This document shows, one piece after another, positions 28,194 through 39,665 of a DNA stretch of 64,000 bases. This DNA comes from Litorihabitans aurantiacus (lineage in GTDB: Bacteria > Actinomycetota > Actinomycetes > Actinomycetales > Beutenbergiaceae): the NCBI RefSeq assembly GCF_030161595.1, contig NZ_BSUM01000001.1, positions 2,480,001 through 2,544,000 of the forward strand, written 5' to 3'. The translations under genes and the position numbers were made by a program. Within the stretch, counting starts at the first letter, position 1. Every line of letters starts with the position of its first letter. The notes under the pieces were generated by a model. The model was not told where the DNA came from. It saw nothing but the letters and a program-made list of their open reading frames with translations, and did no database searches.

Positions 28194-31018
28194 GGCGGGG
28201 CACGACGGCGAGGCGCACCTCTCCCGGGAGCGACCCGGCCCGGGCGCTCCTGGTCGAGGCCCTGCGCGGTTGGAGCGGGGGTACCGGTACCAGTCCTCTC
28301 GCCGCGCGGCGGGCGGGGCAGGCTCTCCCCGGCCTCGAGCCGGCGTGGTCCCGCCTCGTGGAGGTTCCCGACGTCTACGAGGAGCGCCGCGAGAGCAACA
28401 CCTGGCACCTGCTGGACACGCTTGCGAGCCTCGACGAGCTCGGTGCCACACCCGTCGGGACCATCCTGTGCGTGCACGGCAACCCGACCTGGTCCTACCT
28501 GTGGCGGCGCCTGGCGGCGGCGACGTTCGCGCAGGCGGAGGCGGGCGGCACCGCCTGGCGCGTGATCGCCGTCGACCAGCTCGGCATGGGCTTCTCCCAG
28601 CACGACGACGACACGGATCCGGCCCGTCAGCTGGACGACCGCGTCGCCGACCTCGGCCGGCTCACGACGGCGCTCGACCTCACCGGCCCCGTGGTCACCC
28701 TCGGGCACGACTGGGGCGGCGTCGTCTCCCTCGGCTGGGCCCTCGACCACCCCGAGCACCTCGTGGCGAGCGCCGTGCTCAACACGGCCGTGCACCAGCC
28801 CGAGGGCCGGCCGATCCCGGCGCCGCTGCGCCTCGCGCTCGCCGGACCGGTCCTCGCCCCCGGCACGCGGGGCACGACGGCGTTCCTCGACACCACCCTC
28901 GCGCTCGCCCGACCGGCGCTCCCGCCCCAGGTGCGCGCGGCCTACCGCGCGCCCTACGCCGGCGCGCTGCGGCGCCAGGGCATCCGGAACTTCGTGGCCG
29001 ACATCCCGGTCGACACCGCGCACCCGAGCCGCGCCGAGCTCGACCGGATCGCCGAGGGTCTGCGCGGCCTGACCGTCCCGGCGCTCGCCCTGTGGGGCCC
29101 GCGCGACCCGGTCTTCGGCGACCGCTACCTCGACGACCTGGCCGACCGCCTGCCGCACCTCGACGTGCACCGCTTCGAGGGCGCCGGGCACATGATCGCC
29201 GAGGAGGTCGACTACGCGGCGGCGCTCCTGACGTGGCTCGACGTCCGCGTGCCCGGTGGGGCTGCTGCCTCGTCCGACACCGCCGACGCCGTTCCCACCG
29301 CTGCATCCGGCGTCTCCGCACCGGCCCCGCTCTGGGAGCACCTCGAGGCCCGCCGCCTCGACCCGGCCACCGCACTCGTCGAGATGGCGCCGCGCCGCGG
29401 GACCGGCACCGGCACCGGCGGCCCCCGCGCCGTCAGCTGGCGCACGCTCGCGCGCCGCGTCGAGCGCCTCGCCGCCGGGTTCGTCCGGCTCGGCGTGCGC
29501 CCCGGCGATCGCGTCTCGCTGCTCGTCCCGCCCGGCGCCGACCTCACCGCCGTGCTGTACGCGTGCCTGCGCATCGGCGCGGTGGGCGTGGTGGCCGACG
29601 CCGGCCTCGGCGTCCGCGGCCTGACGCGCGCCGTCCGCGGCGCCCGCCCGAGCCTCGTCGTCGGGATCCCCCGCGCGCTCGCCGCCGCGCGGGCGCTCGG
29701 CTGGCCGGGCGAGCGCATCGCCGTCGACCCCCTGCCCGCACCCCTGGCGCGCACGCTCGGGGCGCGGCGGAGCCTGCGCGACGTCGCCGAGCTCGGTGAG
29801 CAGGCGCTCGCCGCGACGACCCTGGCGCACCTCGCCCCCGCACCCGGCCCGGACGCCGTCGCGGCCGTGCTCTTCACCTCCGGCTCCACCGGCCCGGCCA
29901 AGGGCGTCGTGTACCGGCACCGTCAGATCGCCGCGATCCGCGACGCGCTCGCGCGCACCTACGGCATCGGTCCCGACAGCGCGCTCGTGGCGGGCTTCGC
30001 CCCGTTCGCGCTGCTGGGCCCAGCGCTCGGGGCGACGTCGGTCACGCCCGACATGGACGTCACCTCGCCCGGCACGCTCACCGCGCGGGCGACGGCGGCC
30101 GCCGCGTCCGCCGTCGGAGGCGAGGGCCCGGCGACGATGTTCCTCTCCCCCGCGGCCATCGCCGCCGTCGTCTCGACGGCCGACGAGCTCACCCCGGCCG
30201 AGCGCGAGGCCCTCGCGCGGGTGGGCACGTTCCTGTCGGCCGGCGCGCCGGTCCCGCTCGAGCTGCTCGAGCGCGCCGAGGCCCTCATGCCGGCCGCGCG
30301 CGCCCACACGCCCTACGGCATGACCGAGGGACTGCTCCTGACCGACGTCGACGCCGACGAGATCCGCCGCGCCCGCGCAGCGGGCGGCTCAGGCGTCTGC
30401 GTGGGGCGGCCCGTCGCCGGGGTGACGCTGCGCGTGGCACCGCTGGAGCGCGACGGCGCCGCGAGCGGCGACCTCACCGACGCGGCGGACGTCACCGGCG
30501 AGATCGTCGTCGCGGCCGCGCACGTGAAGGACCACTACGACCGGCTCTGGCTGACCGAGCACGCCAGTCGGAGCGTCACGGGCGAGGCCCCGCCCGCGGG
30601 CCTGCGCTGGCACCGCACGGGGGACGTCGGCCACGTCGACGGCGAGGGCCGGGTGTGGGTCGAGGGTCGCCTCGCGCACGTGGTCACCACGCCGTCCGGG
30701 GTGCTGACGCCGGTCGGTCCCGAACAGGCGATCGGAGCCTCGCCGCGCGTGGCGCGGGCGGCCGTCGTGGGGGTCGGACCGGTCGGTACGCAGCAGGTCG
30801 TCGCCGTCGTGGAGACGCTCCCGGGTGCGCGGCGGCCGGGCCTGGCGCCCGCCGACGTCGCCGCGGACGTCCGCGCGCACTCGCCCGTCCCGCTCGCCGC
30901 GGTCCTGCAGGTGGCGCAGCTGCCGACCGACGTCCGCCACAACTCCAAGATCGACCGCGGGCTGCTCGCCAGGTGGGCGGCCGGCGTGCTGGGCGGCGGG
31001 CGGGTGACCGCACCGTGA
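28190..31018 (+). CDS. oleBC: OleBC fusion: beta-lactone decarboxylase plus beta-lactone synthetase
   Basis: A 942-residue fusion. Residues about 20-350 are an alpha/beta hydrolase like haloalkane dehalogenase: ILCVHGNPTWSYLWRR, nucleophile Asp in GHDWGG and a late catalytic His in GAGHMIAEE. This part (OleB) releases the alkene and CO2 from a beta-lactone. After a short linker, residues about 380-942 form an AMP-forming enzyme with TSGSTGPAKGV and YGMTEGLLLTD. This is OleC, which makes the beta-lactone from the beta-hydroxy acid using ATP. OleBC fusions are known from actinobacteria such as Micrococcus. It starts at GTG 28190, overlapping oleA, and ends overlapping oleD. Confidence 0.9.
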   Translation: MRRGTTARRTSPGSDPARALLVEALRGWSGGTGTSPLAARRAGQALPGLEPAWSRLVEVPDVYEERRESNTWHLLDTLASLDELGATPVGTILCVHGNPTWSYLWRRLAAATFAQAEAGGTAWRVIAVDQLGMGFSQHDDDTDPARQLDDRVADLGRLTTALDLTGPVVTLGHDWGGVVSLGWALDHPEHLVASAVLNTAVHQPEGRPIPAPLRLALAGPVLAPGTRGTTAFLDTTLALARPALPPQVRAAYRAPYAGALRRQGIRNFVADIPVDTAHPSRAELDRIAEGLRGLTVPALALWGPRDPVFGDRYLDDLADRLPHLDVHRFEGAGHMIAEEVDYAAALLTWLDVRVPGGAAASSDTADAVPTAASGVSAPAPLWEHLEARRLDPATALVEMAPRRGTGTGTGGPRAVSWRTLARRVERLAAGFVRLGVRPGDRVSLLVPPGADLTAVLYACLRIGAVGVVADAGLGVRGLTRAVRGARPSLVVGIPRALAAARALGWPGERIAVDPLPAPLARTLGARRSLRDVAELGEQALAATTLAHLAPAPGPDAVAAVLFTSGSTGPAKGVVYRHRQIAAIRDALARTYGIGPDSALVAGFAPFALLGPALGATSVTPDMDVTSPGTLTARATAAAASAVGGEGPATMFLSPAAIAAVVSTADELTPAEREALARVGTFLSAGAPVPLELLERAEALMPAARAHTPYGMTEGLLLTDVDADEIRRARAAGGSGVCVGRPVAGVTLRVAPLERDGAASGDLTDAADVTGEIVVAAAHVKDHYDRLWLTEHASRSVTGEAPPAGLRWHRTGDVGHVDGEGRVWVEGRLAHVVTTPSGVLTPVGPEQAIGASPRVARAAVVGVGPVGTQQVVAVVETLPGARRPGLAPADVAADVRAHSPVPLAAVLQVAQLPTDVRHNSKIDRGLLARWAAGVLGGGRVTAP

Positions 31019-32022
31019 CCGGGGCGGGCACCGGCCGCCTCGCCGTCGTCACGGGCGCGAGCGGCTTCCTCGGCCGCGCCGTCGTGCGCGAGCTGATGGG
31101 GCGGGGCTACCGCGTCCGCACCCTGCAGCGGCGCCCGAGCGGCGTCGCCGGGGCGCAGGACCACCTCGGGTCCGTGACCGACCCCGGGCACGTCGCCGCC
31201 GCGCTGGCGGGTGCCGACGCCGTCGTGCACCTGGCCGCGAAGGTGTCGCTCGCGGGCGATCCCGCCGACTTCGAGCGCGTCAACGTGGGCGGGACGCGCA
31301 CCGTGCTGGACGCGGCCGCGTCCGCGGGCGTGCGCGACGTCGTGCACGTCTCCTCGCCGTCCGTGGCGCACGCCGGCACCTCGATCGTGGGCGACGGCGC
31401 CGCCCCGGCCGACCCGGAGGCCGCGCGCGGCGACTACGCCCGCACGAAGGCTGCGGCCGAGCTCGTGGCGCTGGAGCGCGACGGCGCCGATCTGCGCGTC
31501 GTGGCCGTGCGCCCGCACGTGGTGTGGGGTCCGGGCGACCCGCAGCTCGTGGCCCGCGTCGTCGCGCGCGCCCGCGCCGGTCGGCTGCCGCTGCTGGGGC
31601 ACGGGGCGGCGCTCATCGACTCGACCTACGTCGACAACGCCGCGAGCGCACTGGCGGCGGCGCTGGAGGTCGTGGGCGAGGTGCACGGCCGCGCCTACGT
31701 CGTCACGAACGGCGAGCCGCGACCGGTGGCCGAGCTGCTCGCCGGCATCTGCCTCGCGCACGGGGTGCGTCCGCCGCGGTGGCGGGTGCCGGCCGCGCTC
31801 GCGCGCGGCGCCGGCGGCGCGGTCGAGGCGCTGTGGCGGGTGCGTCCGGGCGTGGACGAGCCGCCGATGACGCGGTTCCTCGCCGAGCAGCTCTCCACCG
31901 CGCACTGGTTCGACCAGCGCCACACGCAGGCGGACCTGCGGTGGCGCCCGACGGTGTCGATCGAGGAGGGCCTGCGCCGGCTCGCGCAGGCGCACGCGCG
32001 GGGCGGCGCGAGCGGGGTCTGA
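31015..32022 (+). CDS. oleD: OleD, NADPH-dependent 2-alkyl-3-oxoalkanoate reductase
   Basis: A 335-residue short-chain dehydrogenase of the extended (3-beta-HSD-like) type. It reduces the OleA beta-keto acid to the beta-hydroxy acid used by OleC. The nucleotide-binding start is VTGASGFLGRAVV, the Ser of the catalytic triad lies in HVSSPSVAH, and the Tyr/Lys pair is YARTK. It starts at GTG 31015 and overlaps oleBC by 4 bp. Together the three genes encode the complete OleA-B-C-D route to long internal alkenes. Confidence 0.9.
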   Translation: MTGAGTGRLAVVTGASGFLGRAVVRELMGRGYRVRTLQRRPSGVAGAQDHLGSVTDPGHVAAALAGADAVVHLAAKVSLAGDPADFERVNVGGTRTVLDAAASAGVRDVVHVSSPSVAHAGTSIVGDGAAPADPEAARGDYARTKAAAELVALERDGADLRVVAVRPHVVWGPGDPQLVARVVARARAGRLPLLGHGAALIDSTYVDNAASALAAALEVVGEVHGRAYVVTNGEPRPVAELLAGICLAHGVRPPRWRVPAALARGAGGAVEALWRVRPGVDEPPMTRFLAEQLSTAHWFDQRHTQADLRWRPTVSIEEGLRRLAQAHARGGASGV

Positions 32023-32044
32023 CGCCCGGTCGGCGCGGCCGACC

Positions 32045-32248
32045 TCAGCGGCGGTTCGCGCGGCGCTGCCGGAGCGCCCCGGCGATCAGCAGAGCGCCCG
32101 CCGCGATCTGCAGGATCGCCAGCACGACCCCCAGCGTGTCCCCCGACCGCCCGTGGGACACCGCGAGGTAGGCGCCCGCGAGCACCACGACGGTCGCGGC
32201 GCCGATCTGCAGGGTGGTGCGGTCGGCTCTCGTGTTCTCGTGTGTCAT
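32045..32248 (-). CDS. Small two-helix membrane protein
   Basis: A 67-residue protein with two hydrophobic helices (IGAATVVVLAGAYLAVS and LGVVLAILQIAAGALLIAGAL) and a basic C terminus (RQRRANRR). GGAGGG stands before the ATG at 32248, which supports translation. It lies only ten bases downstream of recQ on the same strand, so it may be co-transcribed. I do not recognise a family. Confidence 0.6.
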   Translation of the reverse strand: MTHENTRADRTTLQIGAATVVVLAGAYLAVSHGRSGDTLGVVLAILQIAAGALLIAGALRQRRANRR

Positions 32249-32258
32249 CCCTCCACCC

Positions 32259-34115
32259 TCACCCATCGCCCCCGTCGGCCGCATCCGCGGCGACGACGGC
32301 GAGGACCGCCTCCCCGTAGGAGGCCAGCTTCTTCTCACCCACGCCCGAGATGTCGCCGAGGGCCGCGAGCGTGTCCGGGCGCGCCGCCGCGATCCCGCGC
32401 AGCGTCGCGTCGCCGAACACGATGTAGGCGGGCACGCCCTGCTCCTTCGCGACGCCGCCGCGCCAGCTCCGCAGCGCCTCGAACAGCCCCGTGTCGGCCG
32501 GGGTGAGGTCGGCCGCAGCCGCGGCCGGACCCGAGCGCCGCCGTCGTGCCCCGCCCGCACCGCCCCGGCGCTCCGGCTCCGTCCGCAGCATCACGGTGCG
32601 CTGCCCGCCGAGGACCTCGCCGGCGGCGGGCGTGGCCGTCAGCACGCCGTACTCGCCCTGCACCGCGAGCAGCCCCTGCGCCAGCAGCTGCCGCACCACC
32701 CCGCGCCACTCGACGTCGGAGTGCTCCGTCCCGATGCCCCACGTCGAGAGCTCGTCGTGGCGGCCCTTCACCACGCGGTCGCCTGAGCGACCGAGCAGGA
32801 TGTCGACCAGGTGGCCGGCGCCGAAGCGCTGGTTCCGCTCACGCTCGAGCCGCACGACGGTCGACAGCAGCTTCTGCGCGGCGACCGTACCGTCCCACGA
32901 CTGCGGCGGCGTCAGGCACGTGTCGCAGTTCCCGCAGGCCTGCGAGTCCTGGCCGAAGTACGCGAGCAGCTGCACGCGGCGGCACTGCACGGTCTCGCAC
33001 AGCGCGAGCATCGCGTCCAGGTGCGCCGAGAGGTTGCGGCGGTGGGCGAGGTCGCCGTCGGAGCCCTCGATCATGCGCCGCTGCTGCACCACGTCGGCGA
33101 GCCCGTAGGCGAGCCACGCCGTCGACGGCAGCCCGTCGCGCCCCGCGCGCCCGGTCTCCTGGTAGTAGCCCTCGACGCTCTTGGGCAGGTCCAGGTGGGC
33201 GACGAAGCGGACGTCCGGCTTGTCGATCCCCATGCCGAACGCGATGGTCGCGACCATCACGAGCCCGTCCTCGCGCAGGAAGCGCGCCTGGTTCGCAGCG
33301 CGGACGCCGGCGTCGAGACCCGCGTGGTACGGCAGCGCCGGGATCCCCGCGGCCACGAGCGCCGCCGCGGTCTTCTCGACCGACGCGCGCGAGAGGCAGT
33401 AGACGATGCCGGCGTCGCCGTCGTGCTCCGCGCGGATCAGCGCGAGGAGCTGCTGCAGCGGCTGCTGCTTCGGTTCGATGCGGTAGGTGATGTTGGGGCG
33501 GTCGAAGCTCGAGACGAACGACGCCGCGTCCCCCAGCTCGAGCCGCGTCACGATCTCGCGGCGCGTCGCCTCGGTCGCGGTCGCCGTGAGGGCGATGCGC
33601 GGCACGCGCGGCCACCGCTCGTGCAGCACCGACAGCCGCAGGTAGTCGGGCCGGAAGTCGTGCCCCCACTGCGCCACGCAGTGCGCCTCGTCGATCGCGA
33701 ACAGCGCGATCCCCGATCCGGCCACCACGCGGTCCAGGAGCTCGAGCGCGGAGGGCGTCCCGAGGCGCTCGGGGGCGAGGTAGAGGAGGTCGAGCTCGCC
33801 CGCGAGCAGGTCGCGCTCGACGGCGGAGCGCTCGGCGGGCGTCTGCGTCGAGTTCAGGAAGCCGGCCCGCACGCCGACGGCCCGCAGCGCGTCCACCTGG
33901 TCCTGCATCAGCGCGATCAGCGGCGAGACGACGACGCCGGTGCCCGCCCGCACGAGCGCCGGCACCTGGTAGCACAGGGACTTGCCGCCACCCGTGGGCA
34001 TGAGCACCAGCGCGTCGCCGCCACCCACCACGTGGTCCACGATCGCGGCCTGCTGACCGCGGAAGGCCGGGTAGCCGAACGTGCGCTCCAGGACGTCGAG
34101 CGCGGCGGTCGTCAT
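32259..34115 (-). CDS. recQ: ATP-dependent DNA helicase RecQ
   Basis: A 3'-5' DNA helicase of recombination and repair, 618 residues from ATG 34115. Helicase motifs: FRGQQAAIV (motif 0), [12 protein letters not shown] (I), [17 protein letters not shown] (II), ALTATAT (III) and [10 protein letters not shown] (VI). The zinc-binding Cys cluster follows (CETVQC, then CGNCDTC). An RQC winged helix is at about 400-490 and an HRDC domain is at the C terminus ([20 protein letters not shown] in part). TAGGGT lies seven bases before ATG 34115, favouring it over the ATG at 34124. The length is typical. Confidence 0.95.
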   Translation of the reverse strand: MTTAALDVLERTFGYPAFRGQQAAIVDHVVGGGDALVLMPTGGGKSLCYQVPALVRAGTGVVVSPLIALMQDQVDALRAVGVRAGFLNSTQTPAERSAVERDLLAGELDLLYLAPERLGTPSALELLDRVVAGSGIALFAIDEAHCVAQWGHDFRPDYLRLSVLHERWPRVPRIALTATATEATRREIVTRLELGDAASFVSSFDRPNITYRIEPKQQPLQQLLALIRAEHDGDAGIVYCLSRASVEKTAAALVAAGIPALPYHAGLDAGVRAANQARFLREDGLVMVATIAFGMGIDKPDVRFVAHLDLPKSVEGYYQETGRAGRDGLPSTAWLAYGLADVVQQRRMIEGSDGDLAHRRNLSAHLDAMLALCETVQCRRVQLLAYFGQDSQACGNCDTCLTPPQSWDGTVAAQKLLSTVVRLERERNQRFGAGHLVDILLGRSGDRVVKGRHDELSTWGIGTEHSDVEWRGVVRQLLAQGLLAVQGEYGVLTATPAAGEVLGGQRTVMLRTEPERRGGAGGARRRRSGPAAAAADLTPADTGLFEALRSWRGGVAKEQGVPAYIVFGDATLRGIAAARPDTLAALGDISGVGEKKLASYGEAVLAVVAADAADGGDG

Positions 34116-34122
34116 GCGTTCC

Positions 34123-34128
34123 ACCCTA
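34123..34128 (-). promoter_or_regulatory. Candidate -10 element for leaderless recQ
   Basis: TAGGGT on the minus strand ends seven bases before the ATG at 34115, the same hexamer as upstream of the metalloprotease gene at 13287. Confidence 0.45.
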
Positions 34129-34184
34129 GGCGGGGGCGCTGCCCGCGCGCGCCGCGTCCCCAGCCGCGGACGGCGGCCGCGGGC

Positions 34185-35618
34185 TCAGGCGGGCTCCACC
34201 TCCGTCACCCCCGGCAGTTCGCGCGCGGTCGTCAGGCGGCGGAACCAGTGCGCCGAGTCCTTCCAGGTGCGCTCCTGGGTCTCGTAGTCCACCCGGATGA
34301 TCCCGAAGCGGCGCTCGTAGCCCCACGCCCACTCGAAGTTGTCCAGCAGCGACCACGCGAAGTAGCCGCGCACGTCCGCCCCCGCGGCGCGCGCGGCGGC
34401 GACCGCGGCGACGTGGTCGTGCAGGTACGCGACGCGCCGGTCGTCGTGCACGCGACCGTCGGCCGACACCTCGTCGTCGAACGCCGCACCGTTCTCCGTG
34501 ACCATGGTCGGCAGGTCGGGGTAGCGGCGCGAGAGGTCGAGCAGCAGCTCGGTCAGCGCCTCGGGGGCGATGTTCCAGCCCATCGCGGTGTACGGGCCGG
34601 GCTCGGTGACGAAGGCGACGCGGTCGGCGCCGATCCACGGGGTGCTGGCCGACTCGCGGTGGCCGGAGTTGTCGGAGGAGGTGTCCCCCACGGGCGAGTA
34701 CCGCACCATCGTGGTGGCGTAGTAGTTGACCCCGAGCACCGTCAGCGGCTGGTGGATCAGCGCCAGGTCGCCCTCGCGGACGAACGACCAGTCGGTGATC
34801 GCCGCGGTGTCGGTCAGCAGCCGGGCGGGGTAGGCGCCCTCGAGCATCGGCCCGGTGAACGCGCCGTTGGCCAGGGCGTCGATCTGGTCGACGGCGTCGA
34901 GGTCCGCCGACGACGTCGGGTCCGCCGCGCGCATCGCGTGGAAGTTGAGCGTCACGGACACCCGCGCGGCGGGCAGCACCTCGCGGATCGCCGCGACGGC
35001 GAGCCCGTGCGCGAGGTTGAGGTGGTGCACGGCCGCGAGCGCCGCGGCCGGCTCCGTGCGGCCGGGCGCGTGCACGCCCGAGGCGTAGCCCAGGTAGGAG
35101 CTGCACCACGGCTCGTTCAGCGTGGTCCACGTGTGCACCCGGTCCCCGAGCTCGGTCGCCATCGCCCGCGCGTAGTCGGCGAAGGCCTCGGCGGTGGCGC
35201 GCGCGGGCCAGCCGCCGTCGTCCTCCAGCTCCTGCGGCAGGTCCCAGTGGTACAGCGTCACGACGGGGTCGATCCCGGCGGCGTTCAGCGCGTCCAGCAG
35301 GTCGACGTAGAACTGCACGCCCTCGGGGTTGAGCGGTCCGCGTCCGCCCGGCTGGACCCGCGACCACGAGATCGACAGCCGGTAGGCGTCCAGCCCCAGC
35401 GCCGCGATGTGCTCGACGTCCTGGGGCCACCGGTGGTAGTGGTCGGCCGCGACGTCACCGGTGTGGCCGAACTCGGTCAGGCCGGGCGTGTGGGAGTAGG
35501 TGTCCCAGATCGACGGCGTGCGCCCGCCCTCGGCGGCACCGCCCTCGATCTGGTAGGCGGCCGTGGCCGACCCGAGGGTGAAGCCGTCGAACGTGCGGGT
35601 GGTGGGGTCGGTCGTCAC
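34185..35618 (-). CDS. GH1 beta-glucosidase (cytoplasmic)
   Basis: A 477-residue family 1 glycoside hydrolase. The N-terminal signature is [15 protein letters not shown], the acid/base Glu is in TLNEPW and the nucleophile Glu is in VTENGA. The C-terminal [17 protein letters not shown] block is also typical. There is no signal peptide. It is the last gene of a six-gene operon; its GTG at 35618 overlaps the stop of the preceding GH43 gene by 4 bp. A role in hydrolysing the cello-oligosaccharide backbone left after side-chain removal is inferred from context; beta-galactosidase or fucosidase side activity is possible. Confidence 0.92.
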   Translation of the reverse strand: MTTDPTTRTFDGFTLGSATAAYQIEGGAAEGGRTPSIWDTYSHTPGLTEFGHTGDVAADHYHRWPQDVEHIAALGLDAYRLSISWSRVQPGGRGPLNPEGVQFYVDLLDALNAAGIDPVVTLYHWDLPQELEDDGGWPARATAEAFADYARAMATELGDRVHTWTTLNEPWCSSYLGYASGVHAPGRTEPAAALAAVHHLNLAHGLAVAAIREVLPAARVSVTLNFHAMRAADPTSSADLDAVDQIDALANGAFTGPMLEGAYPARLLTDTAAITDWSFVREGDLALIHQPLTVLGVNYYATTMVRYSPVGDTSSDNSGHRESASTPWIGADRVAFVTEPGPYTAMGWNIAPEALTELLLDLSRRYPDLPTMVTENGAAFDDEVSADGRVHDDRRVAYLHDHVAAVAAARAAGADVRGYFAWSLLDNFEWAWGYERRFGIIRVDYETQERTWKDSAHWFRRLTTARELPGVTEVEPA

Positions 35619-37263
35619 GATGTCCTCGTCTGTGTCTGTGTCGGTGTGTTCGTCTGCAACGGGTCGGCTCGGGAGGTCGGGATGCTCGGGGCGGTGTCGT
35701 CGTCGCGCGCGTCCCCCGGGCGCAGGCGCACGTGGGTGACGGTCACCGGCGGGTCGTCCGCGGGGCCCTCCACCACCACGCCGAGCACGACGCCCACGAA
35801 CGTGTCGCCCGCCTCCGCGCTCAGCTCGTGGTGCGGGACGACGGCGAGCAGCGCGACGGGCGCGACCGGCGACGTCCCGGGGCCCGCCGCCGACGCGAGC
35901 AGCTCGTAGCGCAGCCCGTCGGAACGCACACCGAGCTCGACCTGCCCCTCCGGGAGCGGCACCCGGGCGAGCACGCGCGCGACGCCGTCGAGCACCTGGA
36001 CGGCCTCCGCGACGCAGCCGCCGCCGTCGTGCTCGCGCCGCACGCGCACGACGGCGTGGGTCGCCTCGTCCTGCAGCGCGACGAGTCCGACGGCCTGGCG
36101 CGCGACGTCGGCGGTCTCGAGACGGCCGGTGAACGAGACGCGGTGCGTCTCCTGCCGTCGGCCGAGGAACGCCGGCACCCCGCGCTCGCGGAGCGGGGCC
36201 GGCGAGGGCGTCAGGGTGATGGCGACGACGTCGTCGGGCGCACGGTCCCCCGGACCGCCCCCGGGCTCGACCCGCCCGGCCACCGGACCGCGCAGCGAGA
36301 TCCAGTCCACCGGCCCCGGACCCGCGTCGGCACCGGTCCCCGCGAGGCCGGTGACCTGCCCCACCCCCGGCGCGAGCACGAGTCCGCGCTCGTCCCAGCG
36401 CGCCGGGACGAGGAACGTCTCCCGGCCGAGCACGTGGTGGCCGGCCAGCGGCCGGACGCCCAGCACCAGCGCCCAGGGCTCACCGGCGGGCGTCTCGACG
36501 AGGTCGGCGTGGCCGACGCACTGCACGGCCGCGTCCTCACCCAGGTGCCGGTGCGTCAGCAGCGGGCTGCGGGTGTCGGTCGTGTACGGACCGGTGACGA
36601 CGTCGGCCGTCGCCGCCGTGACGGCGTGGTCGCGCCCCGTGCCGCCCTCGGCGCACAGGAGCAGGTAGCGCCCGTCGCGCCGGTACACGTGCGGCGCCTC
36701 GATCCAGGCACCCCCGAGCGCACCGTGCCACAGCACGTGCTCGGGCCCGACGAGCGCGAGCCGGTCGAGGTCGAGCTCGCGCATCCAGATCTCCCCGGCC
36801 CCCGGCCGGGCGTCGTCGAGTCGCGCGCGACCGAGACCCACGCGCGCCCGTCGTCGTCGACGAACAGGTCGGGGTCGATCCCGGCGCCCTCGAGCGCGAC
36901 GGGCCGGCTCCAGGGCCCCGCCGGGTCGGTGGCGTGCACGAGGTAGGAGGTCGACCCGGTCCGGTCCCGCGCCACCGTGACGACGACGAGGAAGCGCCCC
37001 GCGTGCCACCGGATCGTCGGGGCCCAGACGCCGTCCGACAGCCCGAGGCCATCGAGGTCGATCCAGCTCTCGCCCGCCAGCACGTGCCCCACGAGCTCCC
37101 AGGTGCGCAGGTCCCGGCTGCGGTGGACCGGGAGACCCGGGTGGTAGCCGAACGAGGAGGTCACCAGGAAGTAGTCCTCACCGACCCGGCACACCGACGG
37201 GTCGGGGTGGCAGCCCGGGAGGACGGGGACGACGGCGTCCTCCACCCCGCTCACGCCGCTCAC
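35615..37263 (-). CDS. GH43 beta-xylosidase / alpha-L-arabinofuranosidase; one frameshift
   Basis: A five-bladed propeller GH43 enzyme of about 549 residues after repair. The catalytic base Asp is in [11 protein letters not shown], the pKa-tuning Asp is in [13 protein letters not shown], and the acid Glu is in [15 protein letters not shown]-terminal beta-sandwich of about 200 residues follows. The frame breaks between 36793 and 36840; the simplest repair adds one base to the C runs 36793-36796 or 36799-36803. It is the fifth gene of the operon. The GTG start at 37263 overlaps the GH95 stop. No signal peptide. It is a paralogue of the GH43 two genes upstream. Confidence 0.85.
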
Positions 37264-39665
37264 GACCCGACCCCGAACAACAGGTCCCGCACGTCGCCGG
37301 GCGCCAGCGCGAGCGGGCGGCGCACGCCGTCGTGCTCGACCACGACGCGCACCGCCCCGCTGCCCCCGGCGGTCAGCCGGGCGGTCGTCCCGTCCGCACC
37401 CCAGCCCAGGTCGACGACCAGGCCGCCGCGGGTGCGCAGCCCCCGCACGCGACCCTCGCGCCACGGGCAGGCCGGCAGCAGGCGGACCAGGAGAGCGCCG
37501 TCGGAGGTCCGCTCGTGCGACTGCAGCAGCGCCTCGACCACTCCGGCGGTGAAGCCGAAGCCGCCGTCGATCTGGAACGGCGGGTGCGAGCAGAGCAGCG
37601 TGCGGTGGACCCCGCCGTCGTGCGGTCCCTGCGGCACGGCGTGCGCGCCACCCCCGACCTCGGCGTCCACGGGGCGCAAGAACCGTCGGACGGTCGCGGC
37701 GACGCGATCGGCGTCCCCGAGCCGGGCCCACAGCGCGAGGCGCCAGGCGAGCGACCACCCCGTGCTCTCACCGCCGCGTGCCAGGAGACTCGCGCGCGCC
37801 GCCGCGAACGGCTCCGGCACCGCCCGCGTGATGCTGCTGCCGGGGAAGAGCCCGATGAGGTGGCTCTGGTGGCGGTGGTGGGGATCGGCGTCGACCTCGT
37901 CCCCCGACCACTCGGCCAGGCGCCCGTCGGGCAGCGTGCGCGGCTGCGGCAGCCGCTCGCGCAGGTCGGCCGCGCGTGCCAGCAGCTCCGGTTCGGCGAC
38001 GTCCGCGGCGTACCGCAGGACGCCGTCGAGCAGGTCGGCCACGAGGGCGACGTCGCTCGTCGTGGTGGTCGACAGCGCCCGCTCGCGTCCGTCCGGGGCG
38101 CGCCACGTGTTCTCGGGACTCGTCGACGGCGAGGTGCGGACCGCGCCGTCGTCGCCGGTCCGCACCCACCAGAGGGCGAACTCGAGCGCGCCGCGGACCA
38201 CGGGCCAGGCGCGCTCCAGGCTCACCCCGGGGCCGAGGACCTCGCGCTCGTCCAGCAGCATCCGCGCGAGCCACACGCCGCCGAGCGGCCAGAACGACCA
38301 CGACGGGCTGTCGCGCCCCTCCCCCACGGGGGCGGCGAAGCCCCACGGGTCGCTGTTGTGGTGCAGCACCCAGCCGGGCGCCCCGTACAGGTCGCGCGCG
38401 ACCCGGGAACCGGTCACGCTGACCCCCTCGAGCCACTCCAGCAGCGGCCGCCGGCACTCGGCCAGGTCCGTCACCAGCGTCGGCCAGTAGTTCATCGGGA
38501 GGTTGATGTTGGTCGTGAAGTTCGAGCCCCACGGCGGGGACGTCTCGTGGCTCCAGATCCCCTGGAGGTTCAGCGGCGGGCTGCCCGCGCGCGAGCCCGC
38601 GATCGTCAGGTAGCGGCCCAGCTGGAACGCGAGGGCGACGAGCGCACCGGCGTCGTCGGGGTGGGCGTCGCGGGCCTCCCAGCGCCGGACGAGGGCGTGG
38701 CCGGTGGTCGCCGTCGGCTCGACGTCGCCACTCCCGAGATCCAGGTCGACGCGGTCGAACAGCGCCGCGTGGTCGGCGCGGTGCTCGGCGAGCACCTGCG
38801 CCGGCGGTCGGGCGACGACGGCGTCCGCGGTCGCGACGGCGGCCCGCCGCAGGTGGTCGCGGTCGCCGTGGAGCGGCCTCCTGGCCCCGTCGACGTCGGG
38901 CTCGGGCGAGGCGTCGGTCGCCGTCGCGAGCACGAGGCGCACCCACGTGGCGGCCGCCAGGACCAGCGCCCCGCCCGCCGCGCGCGCGGCGCCGTCGGTC
39001 AGCACGCGCACGGCCACCACGGCGGTGACGGAGGGTCCGCCGTAGCGCGGTCCCCCGGGGCCCTCGGGGCTCCAGGGCACGACGTCGTGCGGCATCCGCA
39101 CCGCGAGCGTCAGACCCGACCCGTCCGCCGCCACCTCGGCTGCGGGGTGCGGGGTCGTGAGGGTCACGACGGCGTCGGCCGGCTCCGCCCACCGCCGCTC
39201 GGCCACGAGGGCTCGGGCGGGCGCGCTGACCACGGTCCGGGCGCTCCCGCCGACCCACTCCTGGCGCACCTCCGCCAGGCGCAGGTCGAGGTGGCGCCGC
39301 GCCCGCCCGGGAGCGGCGCTCCCGCCGTCGACCTCCACCACCAGGTCGACCAGGGGCTGGTACGCCTGGGCGTGACCGCTCTGCAGCCCGGCCACGGCGT
39401 CCTCCGCGGCCGCGACGTCGCCGCGCTCGAGGGCGTCCCGCGCGAGCTCCAGCAGGGCCGGCCCGTCGGCGGGCAGCACCGCGTCACCGGGCGCGCCCGA
39501 CCAGCACGTGGCGTCGTTGACCTGCCAGCGCGAGGTGCGGGCGGTGCCGAAGCACATCGCCCCGATCCGACCGTCGCCGACCGGCAGACCGTCGGTCCAC
39601 GCCGTCGCCTCGTCGACCGTGATGACGAGCGGGCGCGGCCCGGGCGCCGGCGTCGACGGCGTCAT
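37260..39665 (-). CDS. GH95 alpha-L-fucosidase family enzyme (cytoplasmic)
   Basis: An 801-residue GH95 protein. It has the N-terminal [14 protein letters not shown] motif, the long [20 protein letters not shown]-type region followed by [10 protein letters not shown], the Asn pair in LHHNSDPWG, and EWSGDE followed by [13 protein letters not shown]. The Asp of [11 protein letters not shown] near the C terminus is the expected catalytic base region. GH95 enzymes remove alpha-1,2-linked L-fucose or, in some members, L-galactose from xyloglucan and other glycans. It is the fourth gene of the operon; the ATG at 39665 overlaps the preceding stop by 4 bp and its stop overlaps the next start. No secretion signal. 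Confidence 0.88.
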   Translation of the reverse strand: MTPSTPAPGPRPLVITVDEATAWTDGLPVGDGRIGAMCFGTARTSRWQVNDATCWSGAPGDAVLPADGPALLELARDALERGDVAAAEDAVAGLQSGHAQAYQPLVDLVVEVDGGSAAPGRARRHLDLRLAEVRQEWVGGSARTVVSAPARALVAERRWAEPADAVVTLTTPHPAAEVAADGSGLTLAVRMPHDVVPWSPEGPGGPRYGGPSVTAVVAVRVLTDGAARAAGGALVLAAATWVRLVLATATDASPEPDVDGARRPLHGDRDHLRRAAVATADAVVARPPAQVLAEHRADHAALFDRVDLDLGSGDVEPTATTGHALVRRWEARDAHPDDAGALVALAFQLGRYLTIAGSRAGSPPLNLQGIWSHETSPPWGSNFTTNINLPMNYWPTLVTDLAECRRPLLEWLEGVSVTGSRVARDLYGAPGWVLHHNSDPWGFAAPVGEGRDSPSWSFWPLGGVWLARMLLDEREVLGPGVSLERAWPVVRGALEFALWWVRTGDDGAVRTSPSTSPENTWRAPDGRERALSTTTTSDVALVADLLDGVLRYAADVAEPELLARAADLRERLPQPRTLPDGRLAEWSGDEVDADPHHRHQSHLIGLFPGSSITRAVPEPFAAARASLLARGGESTGWSLAWRLALWARLGDADRVAATVRRFLRPVDAEVGGGAHAVPQGPHDGGVHRTLLCSHPPFQIDGGFGFTAGVVEALLQSHERTSDGALLVRLLPACPWREGRVRGLRTRGGLVVDLGWGADGTTARLTAGGSGAVRVVVEHDGVRRPLALAPGDVRDLLFGVGS

